Assembly: GCA_030052745.1 (NCBI GenBank)
Contig: JANBVO010000015.1
Span: forward strand, 310,001 to 374,000
DNA: 64,000 nt
Direction of reading: 5' to 3'
Source of the DNA: Pleurostoma richardsiae
Lineage: Eukaryota; Ascomycota; Sordariomycetes; Calosphaeriales; Pleurostomataceae
The position numbers and the translations under genes are program-made. This document shows positions 34,608 to 46,255 of this stretch, piece after piece; position 1 is the first letter of the stretch, and each line of letters begins with the position of its first letter. The notes beneath the pieces are model-generated. The model was given only the letters and a program-made list of their open reading frames with translations, searched no databases and had not been told where the DNA came from.

Positions 34608-34615
34608 TTTTTTTT
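34608..34615 (+). terminator. Pol III terminator of the initiator tRNA
   Basis: Run of eight T, beginning 10 bp after the discriminator base. Confidence 0.75.
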
Positions 34616-35104
34616 CTTTCATTTTTGTTTCAATATTTCTTCTCTTCCTCAAAGACCAAGGGATGCCTCAGCTTTCCCCCTTTTTCGGACCGAGTGAGTG
34701 GACAAGCGACTATTTAGGTGTGTTCCAAGTGTAGTCGCAGGACTGCCACACGACAATAGGGCTTCCCTTTAACATCTTCACCCAGCTCTCGCCATGATTA
34801 GGAGAAACTTGCAGTAGAACAGAGGCCCTGCCACATCTTTCGTGCAAGCCAAGTCTATGTTGTTATAGCTAGCCATATTCTCACATCCTAGACATCCCTG
34901 GCAGGCGTTTCCTCGTCAGGAGCCGGTGGAGGATATACGTGAGTCCCGGTAGCCCCGAGTCGCGGCAGCGATTGTACATGGCGATGTTGATTTAATTATG
35001 AAAGAGCTAGACCTTCGTGAAGCGGGTCATGAGAAGAGAGGCAGTATGGGGTAAAAAGGTAAAGGACAGGCAGGAAAGCAGGCATCACTAATGAGCAAAA
35101 GAGA
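34616..35104. other. Intergenic between two tRNA genes
   Basis: 489 bp, no gene seen on either strand. Confidence 0.6.
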
Positions 35105-35175
35105 TGCGCCAGCCCGGAGTCGAACCGGGGGCTCATCGATGGCAACGATGAATTTTACCGCTAAACCACTGGCGC
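35105..35175 (-). tRNA. tRNA-Gly (GCC), no intron
   Basis: Minus strand, 71 nt. Acceptor GCGCCAG/CTGGCGC, anticodon stem CATCG/CGATG around TTGCCAT (GCC anticodon), T-arm CCCGG TTCGACT CCGGG, discriminator A. A TTTT run lies just downstream (35100-35097). Confidence 0.95.
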
Positions 35176-36968
35176 TGATTGGTTGATGAAGAATAACTTC
35201 TCCTGGCCGGCTTCATGATGGCGCCGCGACTCACTGCTAGGCCAGAGGCCACTTTCAGCTACAGTGCTCCATGACAGACTGCCAGCTGAGACTGGGACGA
35301 TATCTGCTGTGCTCCTGGTCTGAGGGCGTGACTAAGGCAGCAATTGGCCTTTTTCCGCATTGTCTAGACAGCTCCTGGTACCCCAAGAACGAGGTCAGTC
35401 ATTGGCTTACATTACGAAAGGCACAAGGCCTACAATCACCCAGTTGCAGTAACAAGGGAACAGACAAGACGCCCCGGATGAGGGCCACAGCAAGATCTTT
35501 GTCCATGAAGATTCCGTTCCCCCCCCCCCTTATGCTTGCTTCTCTTCCCTCGCGGAGGAGTTATCAGCAGCCGTCTTTGATCATAGGGTTCCCCGAAGAT
35601 TTGAGGTGAATATTGTCCGTCGACCGGTTAAAAAAGCTTAGAATCGTCTCCTGAAGGCAGGTCCAGGCTTTATAAATCTGTGCAAGGAACTCGTGCCAGC
35701 CGTTTCGAACAAGTTACTGTACGATAGCGTGATTCTTCCTTCGATACACGAGGTGACCGATAGATTACGATAGATTTGTCAAATACAGATGCCGAAGCAT
35801 CTTCACGAGATAGATCGTCATTTCTCGTTACCTTCTTCGCCAGTGACGCTGCCTGGTCCCACCGCAATCTTATTCCCCATCTTCGCCGCCCATCCTCGCC
35901 CAAGCGGATAGGCCTTTGAGCATGAGCGAATCATCATTTGCATTTTCGTTGTTGAATCTCTTCTTCCCTCATTGTTCCTTTTTGTCTCTGTCTGACCATT
36001 CGAGACCCATCCTTGACCTCTCTCGTCGTCGGCGACATAACACAACAACACCATGAGTATTTGCAACAGAATGCTCCTTGTTTCGATAGGCGAACGATAT
36101 TGGACATTCATGATCCCTCACAAAGCCGCGCTAGGACAGGTCACCCTCCCAGTTGCAACACAAGTATACTTAGCTAGTCCTTACTCTTATCTTCTTTGGT
36201 CTTATATATTACCATCGCGGCATGGCAATGTATGTTTTTATACTCTCCAAGGCCCGATTCTTGAGGATAGGAGAATACGGCAGGTGTCTTCGCAGGAACT
36301 CGGTTCGTAGTGGCGCAACCTGGGCGGCCAGGATGCTCTTCTCGCGACTAATTTGTTTGACTTTCCATTGATGAATGGTATCAACAGGTGTCTTTGATAG
36401 TTTCGGCCCCTATTTCGTTTCCCGCCTTTCCCGTTTATCGGCTCTAACCGTCCAAGATGGATTTCAACGACAGGACCCCAGCTTGCCCATTAGAAATTTA
36501 ATGTTTACTTCCCCCTCAAGCCATTGTACCTTCCTACAGTCTAGATGCTCAGACCCTGAAACCTGTAAACGTCCTTGAAGCCTCAGCCGCTGACCTTGCA
36601 ATACTGCGTGGCCCTCCTTCGAAGACCCATTCTTGCCTCTCTGTCTAGGACTCCCGCCGCTCTTCAATCCTGGGATATGTCTCAGACTCTCCTAATAACT
36701 AGGCTCAACGCACAATCATGTAGCTCCTAACCCTAGGTCTAACCCTGAACCCTGACGCTGGCTTTGCCTCCCGCAGGGGCTTTTTTCCTGAAGTCCTCGC
36801 CTACGTTTCCGTTACGTACTTGGCTTAGCTCACACGACGGCTCCTATTTAGTATTCTCCACCCAAGAAAAGTCTTCTGCAGCTCATCAGGTTCGTCTTAT
36901 CTTCCATTTTCCTAGCGGCCGTCCCCAACGGTTGCAGCACTACTACATTTGGTGTCCACACCACCCAA
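35176..36968. other. Gene-poor region with telomere-like motif
   Basis: About 1.8 kb. It holds a C-run near 35520-35530 and degenerate CCCTAA units at 36726-36754. Short open frames have no recognisable motif. Confidence 0.5.
36726..36754. repeat. Interstitial telomere-like units
   Basis: CCTAACCCTAG, then CTAACCCTGAACCCT: degenerate copies of the CCCTAA telomere unit in about 29 bp, 215 bp before tRNA-Asp. Confidence 0.5.
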
Positions 36969-37076
36969 TCTTCCGTAGTATAGTGGTCAGTATGTGAGCT
37001 TGTCACTAGGGACTTGGTCCTTCAAGGCCCGCTCCAGACATCGCTCGAGACCCGGGTTCAATTCCCGGCGGGAGAG
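36969..37076 (+). tRNA. tRNA-Asp (GUC) with canonical intron
   Basis: Acceptor TCTTCCG/CGGGAGA (one G-T pair), anticodon GTC at 37002-37004, anticodon stem TGAGC/GCTCG, T-arm CCGGG TTCAATT CCCGG, discriminator G. The intron, 37006-37041 (36 nt), begins right after nucleotide 37, the standard place. T5 at about 37097-37101 can terminate Pol III. Confidence 0.92.
37006..37041 (+). other. Canonical 37/38 intron of tRNA-Asp
   Basis: 36 nt, one base 3' of the anticodon. It lacks GT-AG ends, as expected for a Sen-endonuclease substrate. Confidence 0.85.
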
Positions 37077-38489
37077 ATACGCCCCACAATGTTTCCTTTT
37101 TACCGCTTTCTGCAGGATTCCAGGACTCAGAGAGTAGCTGGGGAGGGTTGGTGGTCATTGCCTGTTATCTAGGTAGGGAACTTTATTTCGCCGCATGTCT
37201 GTGCAGGCCTTGTAGGGCGGCCATTGCCCGTTCAGGACCCTGTAATCAGCCCGTCAATATTGTGCTCTCATTAGGTTCCTACCTTCGTGTATGATCTTCA
37301 GCTTTAGTAGTCTAATCTAAAACCAGGCTTCTTCTACCTCTCTGGTGCGCAGCCTCGGAGTAGTCGCAGCGGCGTGATGACGGATAGCTTAGTCTAAGTG
37401 GCGAGTACAGAGGATGAAGACTTGCGCATTACGACTGATGATTTCTATATTATCTTCTCCCTTTTGCAAGTTGTATATCATTTAGTATTCTTCTGTTCAG
37501 GATGTAAGCCCACCTGGAAGATGAGTTCAAGGGAAGTGAGCTAAGTTTCTTTCAACGCGGGTGCAGCTCCCAGCGGTGCACAGAACTTACGATGTTGTCC
37601 ATGGATCCCACACCACCTGGCCTCGAGTCGTGCTGGGTGACATACTTACTGAGCCGATAATTCTCCCGCAAGATACTGGTCTACCCAGGCTGAGAGTTCG
37701 AAGCAAGGCAGGTCGGGATGATAAGACTGCGAGAAAGTGTTAGGGTCCTACCAATTCCCTTTAACTAAGAGACACCTCTTCATCATGCCAAGACGAGAGT
37801 GCACATGACTCCGTCATAGCTTCACTGAGCAGACCGGGCCTACCGTGATACTCGCGAAGCTTCTACGACCACCTGCACTGTTTTAGAGGAGAAGGTAAAA
37901 GATAGCCCGGCATGGCGGTGGAGCTTCGCGAATGCGTAGGAAAAGAGAAGTATACGCCTTGGAAAATTCTTTTTTTTTTACGCAACAGGAAACCGAAATT
38001 CTGTCACTCGGTTGATCCTAAGAATTCAGGTAGAGCAGAGACCAGAGACAGGGGTAAGAACGCAAAGTTTCTGGTGATTACTAGAGTATGGTACGATCTG
38101 GAATGCAAACTTGAGCCCTCTTTGGTTGGAGCTGCAGTATGTTGTAATTGCCGAAGTTTGTTCTTCACGGGATAAAGAGACCCGAACTGAAAGATTACCA
38201 GGAGTAAGAAAGCGAGTAATGAAAGAAAGGAAGACCCTGCTGCATGCCACGACACAACAGTGGACGAGAGGAATGGCAACCGGTGAAAAGCACTGGAGAC
38301 GTATTTGCTGCCGTTGTTTTGCGGGGGCTGCGCGGATTGGCAGCTGACTAAGACGTAGTGAGGGCACCTGTTAAGGCCTGAGGCATTCCTTTGCTCTCGC
38401 CTCGCTGCGAGCTGCAATCCAAACAACAGGGCGTTGCTCTGTCCGTGCTCTGGGCCTCAATTGCAGTGCGACTTCCATCTCGAGGAGCC
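37077..38489. other. Gene-poor region
   Basis: About 1.4 kb upstream of the next gene. No coding pattern or further tRNA recognised. Confidence 0.5.
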
Positions 38490-40712
38490 ATGAATGGGTA
38501 CTCGTCCCGGGACCAGGACGTCGCAGAAATTCTGGCAAATATCCGAGATCATCGCCTCCCCACGCACCATGCCAGGGCGACTCATCATCGTCGGTCGCCA
38601 GCTCGTCCCACCGGCATTCGAGCGGCGGCAGCTGCCCGTGCAGCGCAGCCTGATGACGAGAGCGACCCAGACCTTGAGATAGACTTCGTGCCTTCTGCGC
38701 CGAGCCAACAAGAGGCACAGCATAAGAAGCAGCCGCAGCAGGAGCGGTCTGCCTCCTACAGAAATGGGCGACGACCACCCGATGACCAGGAGACAGAGGA
38801 GGGCGATGAGGAGGAAGAGGAGGAGGAGGGCGGTGCTGATGGCCAAGACGAGGCAAACGGACTCCACATGAACCTGCGATCCTCCAACAAGCGCAAGGTA
38901 CCACCAGCATCAGACGCCGCCGCAGCAGAAGCCATCGATACTGAGGTGCCCAGCAACACACACCACAACAACACCACCACGACCACCGCCACCGTCAAGG
39001 CCGGCGACCTAGCCAATGGCAATAGCAGCAGAAACAGCATCGTCAAGAAACAGTGGGAGTCATCTGCCCTGGCTCTCCGTCAATCCGCTCGTATTCTCGA
39101 CCACTGGAAGCTCGAAAGCCTCGACGAGATCCTCCCTGACCTTCACCCCGAGCACTGGGGCGAGCACCTGATCAGGCATATCTGGAGGCTCGCCAGGAAC
39201 GGTTACCCTCTTCTCCTGGTGCGCACAAAGCTCCGGGAGGCGGTCAAGGAACGACTAGCTGGCGAGAAAGACTTCCAGGGTTACGGCGCAAGCAACTCTG
39301 CCAGCCGGCCTTTCCTCACCAGGCCGGACGCGGAGAAGGTTTGGATTAAACTATCGACGGACAACACTATACGAACGGAGAAGCTCGAACACCGGCCCAC
39401 ACCTAAGCGGCCTGTACCGCAGAAACGAAAGCAGGCCCCCGCTGCCGATCGCCAAAGTACGAGCGACGCAGCCGTGCGTGCTCGATCACCATCTCCTGCC
39501 CTCCTGCCCGAGGCAAGTACCGGCTCTCTTACCCTGGGGCGCTTCCTCTTCACAGGATTCTTTCCTTGGCGTGGCTAACCAGAGGTGCACAACGAGTAGA
39601 TCACTGTCCGGGACGCCTTTTCAGGTTCGGCTGGTTCCACGTCCTCAGAAGCCCGGTCCCCATCTCCCCAGCCTCGGTCGTCAGGCCGCCGCCGTCCGCC
39701 TGCCACGATTTCGACTCCAACGACTTCGGTTCAGCCTTCGCAAGTCTCCGCTTCGACAGTCCTGCCTCCTACGAGTAAACGGAAACCTTCACAGCCATCG
39801 CTTCCCCGAGTCACGCCTTCTACTTCGGTAGCATCTGTTCCAGTAACCACGCCGTCCTCGAACCCTGTTGATTCCACCTCTGCTTCCGCTCCTGCTCAAG
39901 CTCCAGCCCAATGTCTGGTTTCCCCGCCAGCGACCGCGGCGAAGACGCCAGTACCGCTTGACGACGCCTCGCCCTCATTTACTCCAGTTCCAACGAAGCC
40001 CCACGTTGAGCGCTCCGCCAAACGCCGCTTCACTACCCTTGAGGCGGAGCTCACCTCCGACCTCGAGAGCCTCCAGCTTGACCTCCGCGTTGCAACCGCC
40101 GAATATGACCGCCTGAAGCACCTGCTGGGGACTGCAGAGGCAACTCTGCAAGGAAAGAAAGCCGTCATTGATGAACGGTACACAGAATTGGCGAAGCGGA
40201 AGGAGCTGGTAGCACGGGTCGTCATGGACCACGCGGCCGCGCTGTCCGATTTGACACGTTTCCGCGAGCTATACCATGGTCTGCTGCATGCAGAGGCCCT
40301 AGATGACGAAGGGGTGCTAGAGAAATCGGTTGGGTCTGCAACTTCCAACGGGTCAACTCCCACTCCCGCCAACAATGGCAGCCGGAGAGACAGCCAAGCT
40401 TTCCAGCAGAACGGCGGCAAGGACGGCTCACCTCTATCGCCTCCGGCGGCATCCGCCTTCTCTCACCTCGTCGAGGCGCTCGAGTCGCAGAAGCAGCATT
40501 TCGAAACTGCCGGCCTTGTAACTCTAAAGCAGAGGGAAGCCGAGCTCGCTGAGAGCTTAGCACAGCTCGAACACGACACCAAGCTGGGCGAACTGCGGGC
40601 CGCGCTGCAGGAGAAACACGCCGTGCTCGAGGGTCTCAAGAAGGAAGAGACAGACCTCATGGAAGGACTCCATGACCTGAAGCACCTGAAAAGGATGCGG
40701 ACTGGTGACTAG
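38490..40712 (+). CDS. Conserved-looking hypothetical protein with acidic tract and C-terminal coiled coils
   Basis: Two exons, 38490-39516 and 39625-40712, joined by a 108-bp intron (donor GTACCG, acceptor TTTCAG), 704 residues. I do not recognise the family. Residues 1-180 are low in complexity with Gln/Ala/Arg-rich parts and an acidic run of Glu near residues 110-117. Residues about 190-265 form a compact, probably folded helical part (ALRQSARILDHWKLESLDEI, EHWGEHLIRHIWRLARNGY). The middle is Ser/Pro/Thr-rich and basic. From about residue 500 on there are long heptad-like helices (LEAELTSDLESLQLDLRVA, KQREAELAESLAQLEHD). The composition fits a nuclear scaffold or chromatin-linked protein, but that is a guess. 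Confidence 0.75.
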
Positions 40713-42021
40713 CCCTGTGCTCTTACGGGCCAGTGCCAAACGAGAATTTGTGCGTTGGAAGCAAAGTTCCACAAGCATTTGAGTGAGCGAACACGGGAGC
40801 CGCAGCTCGGCCATGCGTGCAACGCCTACGCCAGGCTTAAGCAGAGACAGGGCCTGTCCATGACAGCGTGTAGGTGGGCGAGGAATCGTTTCGATGGTCA
40901 TCTTCCTGGCGGAGATAAATGCCGATGCGATCCGAAACGATTATCTACTCAATATGACCAAGAGAAGGCGAGAGATGATCGAAATATCATCTCCACCAAC
41001 TCGGCATTGAGCATCGTCACCATACCACAGATGTGATCGCATCTTGTCTTTCACAGTGCGCTCTTGAAGCGTCGGTTCGGTGATTCTCGTCCCCGAAGAA
41101 GGGACGAGTCTGCTCCTATCCACCTGCAAGCACGGCCTTTGAATGGCTAGCCCGCAGCGCTCGCACCGGCCGTGATAACGAGCCGAACCTCATCGGAAGA
41201 TGCGTGAAGGGCTATGGTACGGATAAGCCACGAAGTTACGGTGCTCTCGGATGGGAGGTGAAGGCGGCACGGAGAGGTAAAGAGATGAGCTGGCTACGGT
41301 AGCTGTTGAGATCTCTGGACCAGCACGATCCTTCACCCAATCCAATTGGGAAGCGAGGATCGCTGAGAGGTTGGCTCAGTGGGGATATCAAGGTCGGGAT
41401 TTGGCTATCCCCGGGCTTCAGGAAATACCGTGCAATGTCACTCAGTCAACACGCTTTGGACATGATGTAGGGCAGGAGGATGTTTTGGTGGCTTGCAACG
41501 CCCACTGCGCCGATCACGGCGCCATATCCGTGCCTGGGCAAGTTAGTTTCCCGACGGTGAGGTATGAACGAACAATGCAGTCAGATAATCTGCCATCGGA
41601 AAAGATCACCTTATCGCCCCCCAGCTTTCGTGAAGGGCCCTATCTCTCTCAGGGCGTTCAAGAGCTTGGCTCCGTCTGTGGCAATCTAGCCAGTTCCGGA
41701 ATGTCTATGCGGAGACTTTGGTAGGCGGCGACTTTATCGGCAGGAGGATGCAACGCTGGGGATAGATCGGACTTGTGCCACTCGTCGTTGTCCAACCGGA
41801 TCGCGTCTTGAGAACCCTGTATTCCCGAGTCTTATCTCAGTTATCTCAGTTATCTGTCGGCAAGAGCCCATCATTGCCGATGCCGTGTGACGTTGGGGGT
41901 ACATAAGACCGTCCCCGGGGGCTCTCATTATCTGGAATAAGATGGGGAGCTTGCTTCGCCCTCACCTTGCGGACCGAACGGCATCACCAGCTTCACTAGC
42001 TTACCAGGTTCATCGACCAAA
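40713..42021. other. Intergenic region, no gene recognised
   Basis: About 1.3 kb. A frame at 41371-41724 (+) has no domain. TTATCTCAG is repeated in tandem near 41832-41855. Promoter of the MFS gene should lie here. Confidence 0.5.
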
Positions 42022-43882
42022 ATGTCATTACGTGAGACAGCGGCGCACGAGCATGGCAACATCGACGAGTCGCAGGTGCCCGGGAGTGTCCAGCTTGTTG
42101 ATCTCGAGGAGACAATCGCGACTCGTCATGCCAGGGGACACAAAGACATCATCCTCGTGCCGACGCCCTCGGCCGACCCTGAAGACCCCTTGAACTGGTC
42201 ACCTGGCCGCAAGCGTCTAGCTCTAACATGCACCCTCCTGTAGGTCTTATGAGGAGTCCCAGGCCTCTTTTGCGGACGTTTAGCTAACCAGTGCCGCCCC
42301 CAGATACACCTGGTTCAACGGCATGGCTCTGTCTGTCGTGTACTCGGTCCTCGTCCCCCTGTCCAGCGCCCTGGACGTGAGCGGTAAGAGATTCTGCGTT
42401 TTGGCGAGTCGTATGACCGACCGTTGCTGATTTGGCACGTAGTTGCGGATCTGAATGCTGGAACGGGGTACATGTTTCTGTTTTGCGGATGGGGCTTGCT
42501 CTTCTGGCAGCCCTTCGCGCTGCAGTACGGGAAACGCTTCACGTATCTGAGCTCGCTGGTTGCTCTGACTGTAGGTCACTTCTCGTTGTTCAGGCCAGAC
42601 GACATCCTTGCTCACTCACGACATACAGGCGGTCACTGTCTGGAGCCCCTATGCTCGAGGCAACGGCCAATGGATTGCACGCTGCATCGTCAGTGGATTC
42701 GTCGGCGCTCCCATCGAGTCGCTTCCGGAGACATCCATAACCGACATCTACTTTGCCCACGAGCGTGGGACCTACCTGGGGTGGTACGCATGGACATTGG
42801 CGTCGTCTAACTTCTTCGCACCCGTCATTACCGGCTTCATAAACGATAGTGTGGGATACAAGTGGGCGTTCTTCTTCCAGGCCATCTTCTGCGGTGTCAC
42901 AACCCTCTTTCTCTTCTTCTTCATGGAGGAGACCAACTTCGACAGGAGCACAGTCGGCGTGGTTGCGGATCCCGCGGGGGCTGAGAAGGCTGACCTGTCT
43001 CGGGCTGAGGCTGGAGCTGTTTTGGAAAAGACGGCACCTGGTGCTGCTTCAGGAGACAACACTGACGATAGTATCGCGGTCCCTGCAGCAGGCGAGTCGA
43101 CCGTGTTCCGCAGGAAGACATACCTGCAGAAGCTCGCTCTCGTCGACAAGCCGCGCCCCTTCATGATGCACTGGCGCGCATGGCAGATCCTGAAGCTCAT
43201 CACCTGGCCTGTTGTCTTCTACTCGGGCTTCTCGTACGGCACGTACCTCATCTGGTTCAACATCCTCAACGCGACGGCGTCCATCATTCTAGGCGGCGCA
43301 CCCTACAACTTCAAGCCGAGCATCGTCGGGCTCAGCTACATTGCGTGCATCATCGGCGTGACTATCGCCTCGGCCTTCACTGGCATCTTCTCCGACTGGT
43401 TTGTCATCCGACTGGCCCGCCGCAACAAGGGCGTCTTCGAGCCGGAGCATCGCCTCTGGCTCTTCGCGGTTACCACCATCATCCTCCCCGCCGGCTCCAT
43501 CTTGTGGGGTGTCGGCGCCGCGCACCACATCCACTGGTTCGGCCTGCTCGTCGCACTGTGCATGATCGCCCTCTGCAACGGCGCCGGCGTGACCCTGTCC
43601 GTCGCGTACCTGGTCGACGCGTACCGTGACCTCGCCGGCGACGCGCTGGCGTCGTGCATCATCATCCGCAACACCATGAGCTTCGCCATCGGCTACGGCA
43701 TCACGCCCTGGCTGGACGGGCTGGGCACGCAGGACTGCTTTATCAGCGTGGCATTCGTCGGGCTCGCCATCTGCGCCGTGTTCTTGGTCATGATCAAGTG
43801 GGGGAAGACACTGCGGGAGATGAAGAGGGTGGACTACTGGCGAGAGGTCCGGATTAGAGTCGACAAGGGCCTGGTGCATTAG
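42022..43882 (+). CDS. MFS drug:H+ antiporter-1 (DHA1) type transporter
   Basis: Four exons: 42022-42239, 42304-42383, 42443-42570 and 42629-43882, 559 residues. The cytoplasmic N-terminus holds [17 protein letters not shown], the usual lead into helix 1 of fungal DHA1 carriers. Helices 2-5 include [20 protein letters not shown] and [20 protein letters not shown]. The long central loop (residues about 245-310) is Ala/Asp-rich. The second half has [32 protein letters not shown] and [15 protein letters not shown]-type [14 protein letters not shown], characteristic of the Hol1-related branch. Export or import of small organic cations is known for relatives; the substrate here is unknown. Confidence 0.9.
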
Positions 43883-44045
43883 GCGTGCGCTATACCTATG
43901 GTTGAGCCAGGATATGAAAGGCCGCGAGAACTCAACGTGGAACTGCATCTCCCGAGGCTAAGACAACGCCTTTGTCAACATCACCAGGTACTGTTATCAC
44001 TCTTCGCCGAAAGAAAGCCCAATTTACAGTACCAATGCAGCACTG

Positions 44046-45637
44046 CTAGCCCACTGCGGCCTTCCGTCCCACCACAACCCTCTTCCTATAATACCCGTGA
44101 ATTTTGCTGGAGCGTATTTCGCGCCGCAGCTCTGCTATATAGACCGTGACCTCTTCCTTCGACCAGCCCAGCGTGTTAGCCATGAACAGCACATACCCCT
44201 CAGCATCCGTCTCCAGTACGAGTCGGGAATACTGCCCGATCTCTTTCTGCGCTGGGTCCTTAGGCCAGCTGCCGATGGGCGTCTAGCAGTTGCAATGCAT
44301 CAGCTCAGTTAACTGAAGGTCTCGTACAACAGGTATATCCGAGGAGTGTGCAAGATTCAGAGGGATGACGAAGGCCTCAATACTCACCTTGAAGTTATAT
44401 ACCTGTATATCGACGAACCCCGCTTCCTCCATGGCCTTCCGCTGCAGGTCGTCTTGGATGACGCTGAAGGACCGCCCTAGCACCTTGCCGCCCTCGAGGA
44501 AGAACTTGCCCCACTGGCTCATGGCTGAGCCGTCAACCACCGAGCCATCGTCGCTCTCCATCAGCGCTGACGACTCCTGACTCTCTAGGTAGCCTCCAGG
44601 GCGTAGGCACCGGTATGCTTCTCGGAAAAAGGCAGTCCAGTCGACAACGCTGCCCAGCAACCAACGGGTGTGAATGTAGTCGAGAGATTCTGGGGCGAAT
44701 GTCCACTCTTCTGTGCAGTCCTCGATCTCACTGGGAGTGCCTGATTAGTGAGGGGAGTAGCACGCGAAAAGGGGCATGCGCTTGCAATGTCAGATTCGGT
44801 GGCACCCATGTAGGCTGGATGGGTGAGATGTCCGTCCCAATCACTTCAGCGCCAGGGAACTCGTCAGCAAAGTCGCTAGAGGATCATCCAGGTCTCCATC
44901 AGCAACTCAAGTCACTCTACAGTGGAGGGTTGCAACTGCGTACATGGCCCATATACCTGTAGTTGTTAGTAACAGATCAGCAGCGGACCTCGACTCCGCG
45001 CCCGGGACTGAGATCACACACCCGTGCCTGTCCCGATGTCGACGGCTTTCTGTTGAACCAGTCAGCCCGCAAACAGTATCTCAATCCCTCAGAGCATGCA
45101 ACCTTGACGTTCTCCTTCTTCAGTGGAGCGAGATACAGTTTGCCGCCGAGGAGAAGGTTGTCGACATGGTGGCTAAACCGTTAGTCGACACCTGGGGGTT
45201 GCGCCTGCTGTCTGGTGACGCCGTCTTACTTGATATCGAGAGACTCGCTTTGTGCTTGGTCGTTAGATGCCCTGGAGAGCTCTTCTCAGTCTATGAGAAT
45301 ATTGGTAGTGTACTGCGCAGAGTTTTACGGACCAATACTGGGCATTGCCTTTCTCGCTGTGGTAGGTCCTCCCGTGAATGGTTCGATAACGGAGGATCGA
45401 CGACGTAATAGATGCCGTCGAGCTGGCAGCGTCGTCGCCGAGAGATGAGTCTGTGTCATTTTCATCGTCTTGCTGCTCTTCTGCCACAATAGAGTCCTGA
45501 TCAAAACATCCTCTAAGCTTTGGGGTATTCTGAGCTTACGGATTGTTGATGCCACAGACCTGTCCAATGCTGCCAGTCGGCGGGATCGGCAGTCCCGATT
45601 CAGCGCCGGGTCCGGCAGACGTGGGCTCCGTAGACAT
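44046..45637 (-). CDS. LaeA-like SAM-dependent methyltransferase, nine exons
   Basis: Minus strand exons: 45637-45560, 45496-45333, 45271-45230, 45172-45103, 45049-45022 (28 nt), 44956-44944 (13 nt), 44875-44786, 44730-44388 and 44282-44046, 354 residues. They join into a complete fungal UMTA/LaeA-type protein: [50 protein letters not shown] (SAM motif I over three exons), [58 protein letters not shown], and [18 protein letters not shown] near the end. The intron 44785-44731 uses GCAAGC as donor (GC-AG class). Donors of the first two introns are GTCTGT and GTCCGT, chosen by frame. LaeA proteins govern secondary metabolism in the nucleus; most paralogues are uncharacterised, so function is open. 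Confidence 0.9.
44944..44956 (-). other. 13-nt exon of the LaeA-like gene
   Basis: Between ACTACAG acceptor and GTACGC donor. It supplies the IWA part of GTGTGIWAIDFAD, which no other reading restores. Confidence 0.85.
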
Positions 45638-46255
45638 AGCGGCAATACAAGGCGTCCTAGTCCCTCGGAAGTTCACGTTTACAAGCTGGTATGGAGGAAT
45701 GGACGGCCGGGCGGGGTGCTGTTGTGCTTTTGTACGGTCACGAGCCTCCGCCGTCGCGGGCGGAACTGGCGGCATCTAGCAGGTGGGAACTGACGTGTCA
45801 TAAACTCATCCATATCAAGGTCTCAGGAGATAAGATCATCAAACCACATAAAGAAATTGATAGAACTGATTGGATACGGCACGTAGGATTGCAGTCTGGA
45901 CAAGCGGGGTTTTGGTTATGAGATGTGGTTTATCCTCCTCTTGCTCCCTGCAGGAAAGGAATGAGTGTCATCACGCTGTATGCGCAAGGGGCTTTTGTCT
46001 TGAGAATTTTGGAAAGACAATCAAAACAAAACGGCATTGGTAAATACACCTAGAGATCTCAACTTCCGACAGAGTTCAAGATTATGATAAGCGAACATTT
46101 GTGTCCATAGGCAACAGTCTGAGTCCCATACAAGCAAAGTCTTATCTTAATCTGTCATAGCATGAATGTGTGGTTTGACGGAGCCTGAGAGAGTCCTGAC
46201 TTCTCCAGTAAGCCCTGCGTGGGGACAGGTGAAACTTTTGGCGAGGGAGATGTAA
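45638..46255. other. Intergenic, no gene seen
   Basis: 618 bp between two minus-strand genes. No pattern recognised. Confidence 0.55.

Noticed and set aside
43289-43948. Minus-strand open frame of 219 codons
   Set aside because: Shadow of the MFS exon 42629-43882; high Asp/Gly/Val content from reverse reading.
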